NCBI GenBank assembly: GCA_003586115.2 | Contig: QVOM02000103.1 | Location: forward strand, 8,814,567-8,878,566 | Length of the DNA: 64,000 bases | Reading direction: 5' to 3' | Source of the DNA: Salvator merianae | Taxonomy: Eukaryota > Chordata > Lepidosauria > Squamata > Teiidae | The notes under the pieces: model-generated | The model's database searches: none | What the model was told of the DNA's origin: nothing | The model's input: the letters and a program-made list of their open reading frames with translations, nothing else | Shown here: in pieces, positions 1 to 11,513 of the stretch | How positions within the stretch are numbered: position 1 is the first letter of the stretch | Layout of the letters: each line of letters opens with the position of its first letter | Position numbers and translations under genes: made by a program

Positions 1-880
1 GAGCAGATTGAATTGGTTCACACAAGTAATGTTTCTTGAATTTTGTATATGCCTATGTAATTTCTTTTCTTGTTATTGATTCACATATTGTAGTTTATAT
101 TCTGATATGGTCAATGGGCTGCTCAATAAATTCATATGTTCATTTGTTTGTTTATTCAATTAAAATGAGCTTTGAAAATAGACGAATTTATCATAGCTCT
201 TTGGAAGACAGTTCCACTTAATCTCAATCAATATGATTCATGGCTGAGGGTGACAATTAACAATAGAATATACTTGAAGTTTTTAAAATGATGCTTAATC
301 ATTTACAATTTGAATTTCTTTCCATTCAAAAGCATGGTGATTATATTTCAGTCCATTATCTTAACCATGGCAGTTGGTCAATTGAATATATAGATATTGC
401 TCATATTTATATTAACTATTACCTACTAGCTTGAGACAATTTGGTGGAAGATGAATTACAAATAATAACCGATAAAATCATTAAAACCTTCTCCAAACTA
501 TAGTAAAATACTCCAGCTTACTTATATAAAAGTCCTAATCAGCTAAAAGATCCTTTTCTTGCTTAGCTAGTTTAGCATTAAATAGCTAATTAACGTTGTC
601 AGCACAAGATTAGTTGTTAGGCACTTACAGAATGACAGCCATACCCCCATTTTATCACTAAATGGAAGTGCTTCTGTATCCACAATTGTGTTTATTTCTT
701 GGAAGAAGCCTCCCATATATATAGCTTGCTGACAGTTGCAAAGTACAAGAAAACAGAGAGAATTTTGGGTAAATGTGGGCTAACGAGTTACATATACTTC
801 ATTACATATACTTCATAGGCAACCTTTAGAGAAATGTGGTAGAGAGGGATACACTGATTGCTGTCTTGAAGCCAAATAAT
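1..880. other. AT-rich stretch without a recognisable gene
   Basis: I see no gene, RNA or complete transposon here. The sequence is AT-rich and stops are frequent in all frames. A short direct repeat of the 12-mer acatatacttca lies near 790-815. The 61-codon frame at 36-221 has no protein-like composition and is treated as chance. Confidence 0.6.
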
Positions 881-884
881 CTTG

Positions 885-1330
885 GGTCATTTCCGCACAA
901 TGTGGGCTGCTCTGGCCCATGTAGTGCAGAACAATGAGTGCCAGATCATGCTGGGGCACGCTAGCAGTACTGCACTCCAAAGACTGTCTCCATTTGAACA
1001 GTCTGTCACACCCCAGCCCTGGCCACTAGCTTCTAAGGCTGTGCCCAGACTTCAATGCTAAGAATAAAAGCTCCCAGCCCTCACAGGGTCTGTCTGGGAC
1101 TTTTTCGGTACACACTGGCTTCTGGTAGCACATCCAGTGGTACTTCCTGGTGTGCGACTGAAAAGGCCCCCCAAACTGTATTCCACATTATAGGGATGTG
1201 CTGTCTGCATGCCCTTCATAGTCCAGAATACAAAGCCTGGTCCGACTGTGGACCTCTTTACAGAGTTCCACCACAGGACACAGATAGGGCACCATTTTGG
1301 AATTGTACTGTATTCTAGTTTGTAGCTTTG
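885..1330. repeat. degenerate GC-rich interspersed repeat, probably a non-autonomous DNA element
   Basis: Composition rises abruptly against the AT-rich flank. The left edge carries a GTCATTTCCGCAC-like end. The right part, with text of the type 'extracts of pairs tccagaatac ... ggacctcttta', recurs in inverted form near 36180-36310, where 'ctctttaaagaggaccacag' precedes 'attctagaccctga'. Repetition at separate loci indicates an interspersed family. I could not fix both termini or a target duplication. The 87-codon frame at 1055-1318 lies inside it and looks non-coding. Confidence 0.4.
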
Positions 1331-1599
1331 TCAAATGTAGACTGAGTGTACTAGGGAGGTTCTAGGCCTACAGAAGATAGCCTCCTAGCTACTTATGTTT
1401 TACAGAATTCAAGTGCAGAAAGGGGTTTAAACTAAAGCCTGCTGATCTAACAAGTGGGCTATGGTATACTGTCATTTTCCGTGAATTTCTCAGGATGATT
1501 GTGTGTACTATTTTCCACGTTATAGAACCTGAGTGACTATAATACTTGCAATCATAGCTCAAAATAAATGTGTTAAATGAATGTGATGTAATGAATGTG

Positions 1600-2340
1600 C
1601 TTCCCTCATTGGAGTGTAAACCTCAGTTCCTGACCAGCATTCTGGCCCATTCCAGTCCCAAACACCTGCCATTGAGCACCATTACCAAAGCATAGAGACT
1701 GAATTAGCCAGCATATACAACCTAAGATGCACAACCATTACCATGCACTGCTGAGGAGGCCCTGGGGAGGTCCCAAATCCTGCCTCTGGGGCCATTCCAA
1801 AGCACTGACCAACAGTTCTAGAGCACCACAGGGGCTATTTCCAATGCTGACCCATAGACTATCATGGCAGGCCATATCCTGCCTGGGATGCTGGCCCATG
1901 AGCTACTAGCTACAAATGCCAGGAGAAATGCTAGCAACCTCATCTACTCTCCCAGCACTCCAGTCGCCAAAGCTAGTGAATCTCCATAGGTTGTCACATG
2001 GAGTTTTCTTCCAGCCAGAAGAATGTTCCTGTCATTTTCACTGGTGAAGCTCCACTGCAGTGGCACTGTGCTCTTCAACTGCAGATTTGAATGTTTCCAG
2101 TGGAGCTCTGCCAAGTGTCATGTTGAGCTCTCAGTCAGGCACTGGGGTGGATACTTGATCTGGATAGACCAGGAGGAAAGGGCCCCAGCAATCCGATGCA
2201 CCAATATTTGTATGAGTCTGTAAGCCCCATCCCCAGAGTTGGTGGCCAAACTGGTGCCACGAGAGTCAACTTGACTCAGTCTATTCAGAAAACCCCCTGG
2301 AAAACTTACCATGAGAACATGGGTGATCAAATTTATTGAA
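1600..2340. other. C-rich non-coding stretch, probably an old repeat
   Basis: This block has CCTG/CAGG-rich text like the GC-rich repeats elsewhere in the window and no reading frame longer than about 70 codons. No termini were recognised, so family membership is inference. Confidence 0.3.
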
Positions 2341-2394
2341 TGATTAGTCTTTTGACCATATCAAAATTACAAATAAAAATATAGAAGGATTCAT

Positions 2395-4187
2395 TATGAC
2401 TTCCAGGGAAGATGGCCGAATGTAGTTGCTGAGAGGATTTTTCCTCTGAGCAAACCGCAACGTGAGGAGACAGAGGGGGAAGTTCAAACCCCCTCTGTCA
2501 GAAGATTTAATCTCCCTGAGTGACAGGGAGGCGGAGGGATTCCTCATTTGAGCTCCACTAAATCTCCCCCCAGCGGGGGCGGCGAGAGATTCGCGGCAAC
2601 CTGCGTAAGGAGTAGACGAAGGAGCTGGGGGAAATTTGTCAACATTCCCGAGTCACGTTGTGTGTCGTCTTCAAGACTGTCGTCTTCAGGACTGTAAGTT
2701 TGGCCGATCCTCTTTTTAATTTATGAAGATAATAAAATTAAGATAAACATTAAGAAAAGGAAAAGAAAAGAAAAAAAAAACCCTCTACAATTACAGCTTG
2801 GATAATGTATGCCGAAAGTTTAAACATCGTAATTCAGCAAGACGCTAAAGTATTTGCAAAGGCTGTGAATTTTTAGATAAATCATTCAAAGTTCTGTTCC
2901 TCGGACATGCCGGGGTTTTCAGTGTCTCATTAAAATACATTTGAGCTGCCCTTATCAGCTAAACAAACAAGCAAGCGGCAAGGATATGGGAGTTCGGTTT
3001 AATTAAGACAAAGGAAGGGGGGAAAAAGTGCCTTTATTTATTAGAGGGCTTCTTCAGAGAACCAAGTTTTAAGCCAAATATGGAGAGAGAAAACCTACAA
3101 CTAGAAAAAAATGAACAGTGTGACTCGCAATCAGATTTACTTCTTTAAAAAATGGACGCTATTTTTCAAGAAATGCGGAGTTCCTTTGAGATTCAGGGGC
3201 TGATATTTGAGAGATTAAGACAAGACCTTAGAAATGAAATAGGTGCTATACGCACTGAACTTCATGAAACAAAGGATAAGGCTTTGAAAGTGGATGATTT
3301 TAAGGCAGAAATTCCTCAGACAAAATTTATGGCTCAAGAAATACAGACTACAAGACAAGACAAGTTGTCTCTACTACTGATAACAGTTCAAGGTTATACT
3401 TTTTCACTGAAGGAAGCCTTGGAAAAAATCTTACAGGGGAGGAAGGAACATATGAGGCGAATAATAACGGAAACAACCCATATTTGGAAGCAGCAAAGAT
3501 TCAAAAGGAAATCTGGGAATAAACAACATTTCTGGTGTAAACAAGAAAAGGACTGAAGGAGGAGAAAAAAGAAAAAAAACCTGAAGGAGTCAGAAGGGGG
3601 AACTTAAGAAGTGACTGAATAGAATAATGGGCAGAAGCCAAATTATTGAAAGACTGATATGAGAAGAAGATTCTGAGAGCTTGCGGAGATTGGATAAATA
3701 TAATAATTTACAGAAAAATAAGGCAGTGGATAGATTTTTGTGAAAACTGGAAACCCTCTATTGAACTTGTGCAAGAGCTGGAAAGCAGACCTGGAAAATG
3801 GATTGGTATTTGCTGGAGGGAGAGAATGAAGAGAAAAGAGGACTACTGGTAGAAGATAAGAACTGTGTGGTTGGGGGGTATGAAATATAGAAGAAATCTG
3901 GGAAGTAGAAAGTTTAAAATGTTAATTGTCGAATCATGAGTTATTAATCATGAGTGTCCAGATGGTACAGTCCAGAACCTTAACAACCGACTTATCTATT
4001 CTTATGGGGCTTCTGCACGCACTGCCTGTGTGATATCATGAGGCCTTTTATTCTTTGCATTTTTTTTCTGTTATTTTTACATTTTTCTCTGTACTTTTTA
4101 AAATCTATTTTTATCTTCTATTTTTGTTTTATATGGTTTTATTGTACTCCACAGTACTGGGTGGTATAGAAATCTAAATAAATAGCA
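2395..4187 (+). mobile_element. L1-like LINE, 5' region plus 3' end, internally deleted
   Basis: The left end reads 'aagatggccgaatg', like the AAGATGGC start common at L1 5' ends. A GC-richer leader follows, with a short tandem repeat of 'gtcgtcttcargactg' (about 2666-2695). An A-rich stretch at 2757-2785 is followed by an ORF1-like frame at 3152-3556. The right end has a T-rich 3' untranslated region and ends in 'tgggtggtatagaaatc' and an aataaata-type tail at about 4160-4187, typical of reptile LINE 3' ends. No reverse transcriptase lies between ORF1 and the tail, so most of ORF2 is missing. Assignment to L1 rests on the leader, the coiled-coil ORF1 and the layout, not on an RT domain. Confidence 0.5.
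3152..3556 (+). pseudogene. ORF1-like coiled-coil frame of an L1-type element
   Basis: This is a 134-codon frame. Residues about 1-65 are rich in E, K, Q, R and L with heptad-like spacing (for example MDAIFQEMRSSFE and LRNEIGAIRTELHETKDKAL). This fits the N-terminal coiled coil through which L1 ORF1 proteins trimerise before binding the element's RNA. The usual RRM and C-terminal RNA-binding domains are absent: the frame becomes basic and low in complexity and stops. L1 ORF1 proteins are usually about 300-350 residues, so this is a truncated relic. The start is the first Met after an A-rich leader. A chance coiled coil in A-rich DNA is the main alternative. Confidence 0.45.
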
Positions 4188-4329
4188 AATAATATGGACA
4201 GAACCCAGTGTTTTGATTTGCTAGAACACCATTCCTGTTACAAACATGAAGTACTTACTTGCCCACACTTGATATACTGTTTGCTTTCTGACAGGCAGAT
4301 CACAAGGTTTCACAGATTAATTGTATCAT

Positions 4330-4990
4330 GGTGTGCTGCAACATGCCTATTAGAAGCTTCTCACCTTCCTACACAGGCTCTGAAAGCATGACAGATGCTC
4401 AGTCTGAGCTCCTAAGAGCTCTACTTCCTTTCTACGGGACTTTCCACACTTACCACAAGAACAGAACAGGAAGGGGTGTTCAGGTTTCTCTTCTGCACAC
4501 TGGAAGGGAGGCCCCACCCACACCTTGTGTGCTCCATCCACACAGGATGTAGACTGAGCTAGGGCACCAAAAATGGTGCCTTGTCTGATTCACTGGTACT
4601 ACAGGGTAGTATACCAGACCATGAAGGGGTGCAGATGGCAAACCTCCATGGCCCAGTATACCACAGGGGATCCATTTCAGCAGTGAAACAAGGCATGGGA
4701 TCCTGGGAAATTCCAAAGGCCAAGAAGTTTTGTTCCTGACCTTTGGAGTATTCAGAGGCACCTCCCACCAGCTCCAAAGCTGGTGTGAGCTTTGGAGATG
4801 GCATGGCCACTGGTACAGAACAGACTGTCCCAATGTGGATGACCTTGTTCTTCATCAGGAGCAATCCTTGTCCCAGCTTGGGACAGATTGCAAACCCCAG
4901 TATGAGATTGCTCGCCCTTTGCCAGGATAGCAAAGGTAAGGGCAGAAATAGTGTAAGAGCCAAAAAAAAGTATACTAGTGTGTCTAAACC
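4330..4990. repeat. GC-rich interspersed repeat fragments
   Basis: Several overlapping frames of 63-134 codons lie on both strands here, the usual sign of GC-rich non-coding DNA with few stops. Text such as 'gggcaccaaaaatggtgcc' (a short palindrome near 4562) and 'tggagtattcagaggcacc' resembles other GC-rich repeats of this window. No host gene or complete transposon was recognised. Confidence 0.35.
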
Positions 4991-4999
4991 CTGGAATCC

Positions 5000-6160
5000 C
5001 TTATGGCTTTGAGGAACTGTTTCTAAACTTTCAGAATATGCAAATGCATTTTTCCAACAGAAATATTTTGGATCATTATGCTAAATTTCCAGATCAAAAT
5101 GCATATAAGTTCCATCTCCAACGATCTGTCTAGAGAATTCTGGCAGCTAACATTCTCAGAGCTTTCTGTTTGTGTGCTCATGTCTCCAGATAGAATTCAG
5201 CAATAACATCTAAGATTATCATCTAACTTTTTGATCCAACTGATAAAGAAACTGGAAAGAATTAATTGTGCAATTAGCTACATACTGAGCAATAGAAATT
5301 TGTTCCTGAAACAATCAAGGTTTTTAGACTGGAGAGAAAATGCTGAGATAATGCTTTTTCTGCTTCCAGTAGTGTGTCTAAGAGGAAACAGCTGCTTTGT
5401 TTATCATGCAAATCTTAACAATTGAAATAACAGCTGAACATTATGAAACATTTACTTTGTATCTGCTAACCTTGTAAAGAAGTCCTTCTTTTCAATCCAT
5501 AAATCGGTGTACCTGACCAGTCCACATGGTGACATCAGGGAAGATCTTCTCTTTTATGGAACTCTGCTGTGAAACTCCTTCCCCCTGCAGGATGGGCTAT
5601 ATTGGAATTGCAAAAGATTACCATGAGAAAAGGCTGTTAGATAATAGTGCCCAGTCTTCCATCTGCCCAACCTTCATAAATGGGAAAGCTATGGATTTTA
5701 CCTAGGTTCGCTAACATAGCTTTTCTGCACCATTTTGGCAATTTCGCCCTGACTAAACTTCTCTATCTGGTGAGGTTTCATTGTTTATATTCTTCCCTCA
5801 TTTTCCCAAAGTTCTATCAGTTCAAGGACAGAACTAAATCTAGTGGTAGATTTCCAGCAGGGAATTACATTGAAAGTTCAGGTTGAGGAATACTCTAAGC
5901 TATGGTCAGACTCAGTGTTTAAGATGATCTAGGTAGTACCAGATTCTCAGAGATGACACTCAAAAATGCCCTTCCAATTTCTTTCCGAGCAATCTCCCCA
6001 ATCCAATCTATCCAGTATTTGGATTATTCCAGCACTCAGAGCATTTCTACTAATTAGCTGTTTATATTTTCAGGGTGTGATCATGTAAGAGGACTATTTA
6101 GGGCAGTACACAGACTTTCCAGGGTGGGCAGAGGGAGAATTTCCTCTCCAACCAATACCT
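5000..6160. other. stretch without a recognisable gene
   Basis: Mostly AT-rich sequence with scattered stops. I found no transposon terminus, RNA gene or protein-like frame. Confidence 0.5.
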
Positions 6161-6739
6161 GATCTTGTGGCCATTCTGCTTTTTAACCATGGGCCCACTT
6201 TTGCAAAAATGTGCACTTTGTAATTATAGGCAGGGGTTGCAAGGCCAGCTCCAGAGCCACCTGCTCCAGTACTTCCTAACCTATTGTACTGAGGCTTGTG
6301 TCAGGGCCTCACAAGCTTCCTGTCCTCTGGTCTCTTCTTTTCTCTCCCTCCCACACAGCAGGAGGAGATGGTGCTGCCTCTGGTTGCCAGGAACAGTAGG
6401 AACTGCTGTGGAAGCCAGTGACCACAAAAGCGAGGGCTGCAGCAATGGAGGCAGCAGCACTGAGGCTGGAGGGACTGCTACGGGTGAGGGAGATAATGGG
6501 GAAGGCAGGAGTCACTGAGCCAAAGCATAGCACTTTTTCTGTTGATGATTCTGCTGCTTTTCTGTCACCAGCAACTTGGAGTCTCCACTGCCCCAACCCT
6601 AGACACCATTTCTGACTCCAGACATTACCACCTCCAAGGTGCTTAGCATAGAGATTGCTCCACTAGACAAGAATTCATCAAGGTGCCCACAAAGAGAAGG
6701 AGGAAGTAGTCACAGCTGCCATTTAGTGGGAAGACCCCC

Positions 6740-7022
6740 TTACCATGCTCTGCTCTTCAGGGCAAATCCAATTAACTCTCAGGCTCCACCACCTCATGTA
6801 GAAAGAAAACACTCCAGATAAAGACCCCTTCACTGTTCCGACTGCTGCTGCCACAGTCACTGGTATCAATACCTCCTTCTGCTGTGGGGAAATGGGCAAC
6901 AGAAGAGGCAGGAGCAGCAGGAACAGCAGCAAAGGGACCTTTATCTGATGTGTTTTCTTTCCACATGAGGAGGTGGAGGCTGGCAGTCAACTGCATTTGC
7001 TTTCAACTGCAGAAGAATGCAA
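6740..7022. repeat. long imperfect inverted repeat
   Basis: The left arm, about 6755-6865, pairs with the reverse complement of about 6905-7015. Clearest match: 'caccacctcatgtagaaag' on the left against the reverse complement of 'ctttccacatgaggaggtg' on the right. Farther out, 'gcaaatccaattaactct' pairs with the complement of the 'ctgcatttgc' region. The arms are about 75-120 nt at roughly 75-85% identity by eye, with a loop near 6880. The structure fits a palindromic non-autonomous DNA element. No target duplication was resolved. Confidence 0.55.
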
Positions 7023-7340
7023 AACTACACCCTGGTTACAAAACACCACAAGACATAGGTTTATTTCTCATTCATCTGTTGGCAATCTTTCCATTTGTTC
7101 CATAACTACAACAGTATTTTTCTGACCTAATGTCTCTCTTTGAAAACTTTCTGTCCTCTGATTTCCAACCCCATCTTCTTGTTTTTAGTTTGGTGTTGAA
7201 TCACATCTTAGTATAAAAAGCTGTTTCTTATTGTTATCACATTACCCTATTGTTATTGCATGCCCTATTGACTTGACATTATAGCATTTCTGATTTTGTT
7301 GAAATCATTTGTCTCTTCCTGTAAATTCCTTGCCTCCACT

Positions 7341-7341
7341 C

Positions 7342-7372
<31 letters not shown>

Positions 7373-7376
7373 GTGT
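7341..7376. repeat. (GTGTAT)n microsatellite, left part
   Basis: Repeats of gtgtat/gtatgt run up to the left end of the hAT-type element and resume on its right at 8458-8477. The element therefore inserted into a pre-existing microsatellite. Confidence 0.9.
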
Positions 7377-8457
7377 TAGGGATGTGCACGAAGGCACTTT
7401 TCCCTTTTCGCTTCGCAGCGCTGCGAAGCACCGAGGCTTCGTTTTCGCGCGAAAACTATAGGCACAAAAACGGAACCTTTCATTTTCGCTGCGAAAATCT
7501 TCGCAGCGAACAGGGGCACTACCTGTCACAGAGGCATCACTACTTTCGTGATCGGTGAAGGTCTTCCCTTCGCATTGATTTGTCTCCATTTCCGATTGCT
7601 CTCTCATTCCCCCTCTTCTGTCACTCGCACGTGCGCACACAGAAAGAAGGGGGGGAATGAGAGAGCGATCGGAAATGGAGAAAAATCAATGCAAAGGGAA
7701 GACCTTTGCCGAATCCGATCGCTAAAGTTAAGTGCTGCCTGTCACAGAGGCAGCACTTAACTTTAGCGATCGGCGAAGGTCTTCCCTTCGCATTGATTTT
7801 TCTGTTTCCGGTCGCTCTCTCATTCCCCCTCTTCTGTCACTCGCACGCGCGCACACAGAAAGAAGGGGGGGAATGAGAGAGCGATCAGAAATGGAGAAAA
7901 ATCAAAGCAAAGGGAAGACCTTCGCCGAATCCGATCGCTAAAGTTAAGTGCTGCCTGTCACAGAGGCAGCACTTAACTTTAGCAATCGGCGGAGGTCTTC
8001 CCTTCGCATCGATTTTTCTCTGTTTCCGGTTGCTCTCTCATTCCCCCCCTTCTTTCTGTGTGTGCGCGTGCAAGTGACAGAACAGGGGGAATGAGAGAGC
8101 GATTGGAAATGGAAGGGACAAATCAATGCGAAGGAAGACCTTCGCCGAATCTGATCACTAAAGTTAAGTGTTGCCTGTCACAGAGGCAGCACTTAACTTT
8201 AGCAATCGGATTGATTTTTGACGTTTCCGATCGGTCTGCCTCTTTAAGGCTGTGTGAAGCTTCCAGGCGGAGCTTCTAGCGGCCAAAAAGAGGGAGCTTG
8301 CAGCAAATGGCGAAGGTCTCAAAGGACAGCGAAAGTCGCCGGGACGTTTGCCATTCTCATTCGCTGCCCCTCTTTCCCTTCATATTTCGTGCAAAGATGG
8401 CAGAGACGTCATTTTCGTGCGAAATTCGAAGTGCACGAAGCTTCGTGCACATCCCTA
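7377..8457. mobile_element. complete non-autonomous hAT-type DNA transposon, 1081 bp
   Basis: Both ends carry the same inverted terminal sequence: TAGGGATGTGCACGAAG starts at 7377 and its exact reverse complement ends at 8457. The element is flanked by GTATGTGT at 7369-7376 and 8458-8465, an 8-bp duplication as expected for hAT transposases. Because the host site is a (GTGTAT)n repeat, the duplication alone is weaker evidence than usual. There is no transposase: the frames inside (for example 7305-7640 on the minus strand) are read-through of inverted repeats. The interior is a series of about 107-bp arms alternating in orientation and is CpG-rich compared with the flanks, which suggests youth. 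Confidence 0.85.
7500..8215. repeat. alternating palindrome array inside the hAT-type element
   Basis: Four symmetry centres of one type, 'gcctgtcacagaggc', lie at about 7532, 7744, 7960 and 8180. Three of the other type, around 'cgcacgygcgcacaca' or its complement, lie at about 7632, 7850 and 8065. Successive centres of one type are 212-220 bp apart, so the block is about seven arms in head-to-head, tail-to-tail order. The arms contain 'ggcagcacttaactttagc' and 'ggtcttcccttcgcat' and their complements. Copies differ by a few substitutions. No coding potential. Confidence 0.8.
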
Positions 8458-8479
8458 GTATGTGTATGTGTATGTGTAA

Positions 8480-9915
8480 GAGAGATGGAGAGAAATGATA
8501 ATAGATTGTCAAGGTAGCTATTACTGAATTAAACTCAAAGACAAAACAGTGCAAGGAGTCAAAAAGGAAAAAGAGACAGGGGTGGGAATGGAGAAAGGTA
8601 ACCTTACCATTCCTTGAGAAGCCAAAATTTGACTGTCAAAAGTGCATTAAATCACAAAGGACATAGGGAAGAGAAGGATGGGAGGAGTAGAGAGGAAAGA
8701 AGGTACCCTCTCACCAGACTTAGGCTGGGGAGGCTGAAAAGTGTGGACAATGAAAGATGAATTGAGCGAGAACTAAATTAGATGGATGTGATCAGTCCCT
8801 GTTGTTCCCTAAAACAGAGAATCTGTTGTGGTGTGACTGAACCCTAAAGGAATGTAAAGAGAAAAAAAGTTGTACCCGTGTTTCTTTAAGCTTTGCAGAT
8901 TTCAGATTAGCCTGGTTCAGTACCACCACAAACCTGAACTTGAGGTCGTCCTCATCTTCATTTGGGTTCATAGACTCCTACAGGTATAATTAAAAATTAG
9001 AATATGCCTTCTTACTAGCTGCAAGTGTTTTCTCCAATTATTCTTTCAAAAACCATGTAAAATCAACCGCTTTGTGCATGTGCAGTCCTTGATGATCTTG
9101 AATCTCATTGATCTAGAAATTGTAAACTGAAACCTTTTGATAGCAGAACAAGACAGGTACATCAATCAGCGCCACTACTTATTTTTTATATCAAGTCAGG
9201 GCTTTGATATCAATGGACCACTGGTGCTGTTCTGGATATCTGAGAAGTTGAAATTTCCTGGTTTCCTTTAATGCTAAGTAGTTTTATGGAAAACATTGTT
9301 ATTTTTATTGAAGCCACTCTGCAATCCTAACTGAACAAAGAGTGACAAATACATAAACTTTGGGCAGTAGCAATTAATATGAAGAATTGTTAGTGTCTAA
9401 TATTTCTTTTATCTTCTTTACCAAGCTTTGCTCCTGCTTCTACATTTCATACAGAAAACATGTTCATGATTGTTTTTGGAAGAAAAATATTTCTGATTTT
9501 AAAAGCTTGCTTTAATTATAGTATTATTATGATTAAAGGAATAAAACAAAATCTGCTTCTGCTGCCATAATGCTGAACACTTTCACTTTGGAAATAAGCA
9601 TCACTAGAATTTATAGTTTCAAATCAACATCTGTAACCATGTTTATGGCAACCAGCAGAGGATCCAGTGAACCTAACCATGCTCTCCCCAGTCTTAATAC
9701 TGGTGCAGGGTCTACTTGTGGGAGGGAGAAGGGTATGGACTCATCTTTGATCTCTCTGAAACCATATTTTGGTGCTGCTTGAGTTCAAAACACAGTTGAG
9801 AAAGATCAAAAAGATCGAAAATGGGACTCCAGTTAGTCACTGTCCCTTCTCCATTACCCAGTACTTTCATTCCCAGAGTGTTGCTGGCTAATATTATTCA
9901 ACTCAATTCTATTCT
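8480..9915. other. stretch without a recognisable gene
   Basis: No protein-like frame above 70 codons, transposon end or RNA gene recognised. Confidence 0.5.
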
Positions 9916-9919
9916 TTGA

Positions 9920-10360
9920 TTCAAATCAATGGTTTGGAATAAGGTGGCATCTAGCCCTCTTCTGCCCCCCCCCAGCATGGGAGAGAGAGCCCTCCTCCCA
10001 GGTTACTCTATTTTCTTCAGGATGGAAGGTGCCCTGGTATAGGCAGCAGTTTTGTTTTTTCAGGTCTACCAGCATTCCAGGGGCAGCTAGACTGGCACAG
10101 GATACACTCATCCCTGTACTGGTCCAACAGGGAGAAGCATATTGGCAGCACACCAAATTGCACCACTGAAATGCATTGCCAGGGGAAATGAGACTAGGAA
10201 CTTCAGTTTCTACTCCCCAGCAAAACTGGAAGTCATTCCAAAGATGCAGAAGCCTTATCCTGACACTTCAGAGCTATTCCTGCTTCTGGAACAGATGCAG
10301 GCTGGTCTGGTCCTGCCAGTCCAGTCCTGTAATGTAAGTGCAGATCCAGCACTAAAATAT
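9920..10360. repeat. GC-rich interspersed repeat fragment
   Basis: A GC-rich block containing a C9 run at about 9966-9974. The 108-codon frame at 10142-10468 starts in it and continues into AT-rich DNA with no recognisable domain. I treat it as an old repeat, not a gene. Confidence 0.35.
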
Positions 10361-10704
10361 CAACTAACCCCCATGATTGCTAAAATAAGTGCTACCACTA
10401 TTTTTAAAGTTTCTTATCTCCCTAAAAAAGCATACATTTCTTCTCATAGTAGAAACAGATACAAATAACTTATGATACCGATAGTTCTATTTTTTTAATC
10501 TTTTGTCCTGGTACTTTTGGATGTAAGCTAGATATTAAATGAAAATTGCCATAAACAGTAAGTTTGTGAAGAAGAGAATAGATTCTGAGCAACTAACAGA
10601 GCAGGGAAAGATTTTTATAAGTAAAGCAGTGAGCCTTCCTTCTTTCTTTCCTCCACACACCCCACTTCAGGAAGCAAAACAACAACAAAAAAATGCCTGA
10701 CACT

Positions 10705-10905
10705 AACGGTCTTTTCACACTTTGTGCTAGCAAGTGTCTGCAGTTGGAAGCCTTTTGTATCTCCAAATGTTCATTTTAGAAGCCTGGGGAATTTAGCATC
10801 TAAAGGCAAAAGGCTTCCCAGTAAAGGAACTCAACATCTATGGAAGACATTTGGAGCTAACGTATTTATCCCACTGGTCTCCAGTGCATTTTTAATTAAT
10901 ATTTA
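10705..10905 (+). repeat. fragment of a GTCTTTTCACACTT-ended DNA element
   Basis: The text 'cttttcacactttgtgctag' starting at about 10711 closely matches the ends at 18712 ('gggcgtattcgcactttgc') and 56651. It shares the following 'tagcaagtgtct' with 18730. Only one end was recognised, so this is a fragment. Confidence 0.45.
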
Positions 10906-11374
10906 GCAACAATCCAGAAAAAGTCTTCAACTTTCAGTGATTCTAAGAGCTTTAGGCTAATTCTTCTGCATGTGTTCTTTCACTGGTTCTAATTTCATAT
11001 CAGCAAAATATAGCTGTGGAAAAAGACAGGTTCTAGGAAAATCAAAGGAAATGTTTATATCCCTCATACTCTTGTACCATGACATCTATTTAGGGCATGA
11101 ACTGTTAATCTTTGCTTATTCAGGGAAAGTTCCATCCTGTTTGGTGTACTTGCCTAGAAAACTCATGAAATACTATTTCCTTTCTCAAAGTTGTCTGTAG
11201 AAAAAGAAAAGGAAATTATTGCCTGTTGCCTTCTCTGTTTGCTTTTTGAAACTTTATTAACAATAGGTACTAAGAATAAGAAGCTGGTGAAAACTGATTT
11301 TGCAAATGGCATACTAGTAGGAAAGAAATATGATGTCCATAATGAAAACAAACACAATTAGCAGCCTTTGTCGA

Positions 11375-11513
11375 AAGCAAGCTGTCTTCTTGTTTTGTAA
11401 CAATAATCATGTGCATTCCGCCTAAAATATATTCCACCTTTATTTTTTTAGGTAGAAGACACTTAAGGTGGAATACATATTATTATTGTACAAAGCAAGA
11501 AGTTAGCTTGCTT
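11375..11513. repeat. 139-nt hairpin-forming inverted repeat
   Basis: The left arm begins 'aagcaagctgtcttcttg' at 11375. The reverse complement of the right arm, ending at 11513, reads 'aagcaagctaacttcttg'. Pairing continues for about 53 positions with roughly eight differences, around a loop near 11428-11462. It could be a short palindromic transposon or fold as a hairpin RNA. No flanking duplication was identified. Confidence 0.7.

Noticed and set aside
7305..8554. Frames of 60-111 codons on both strands in the hAT-type element
   Set aside because: They follow the inverted-repeat arms and repeat each other (CARASDRRGGMRE-type text in several). They are translations of palindromic non-coding DNA.
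11163..11357. A 64-codon Phe/Ser-rich minus-strand frame
   Set aside because: Composition expected from AT-rich DNA; no splice or promoter context.
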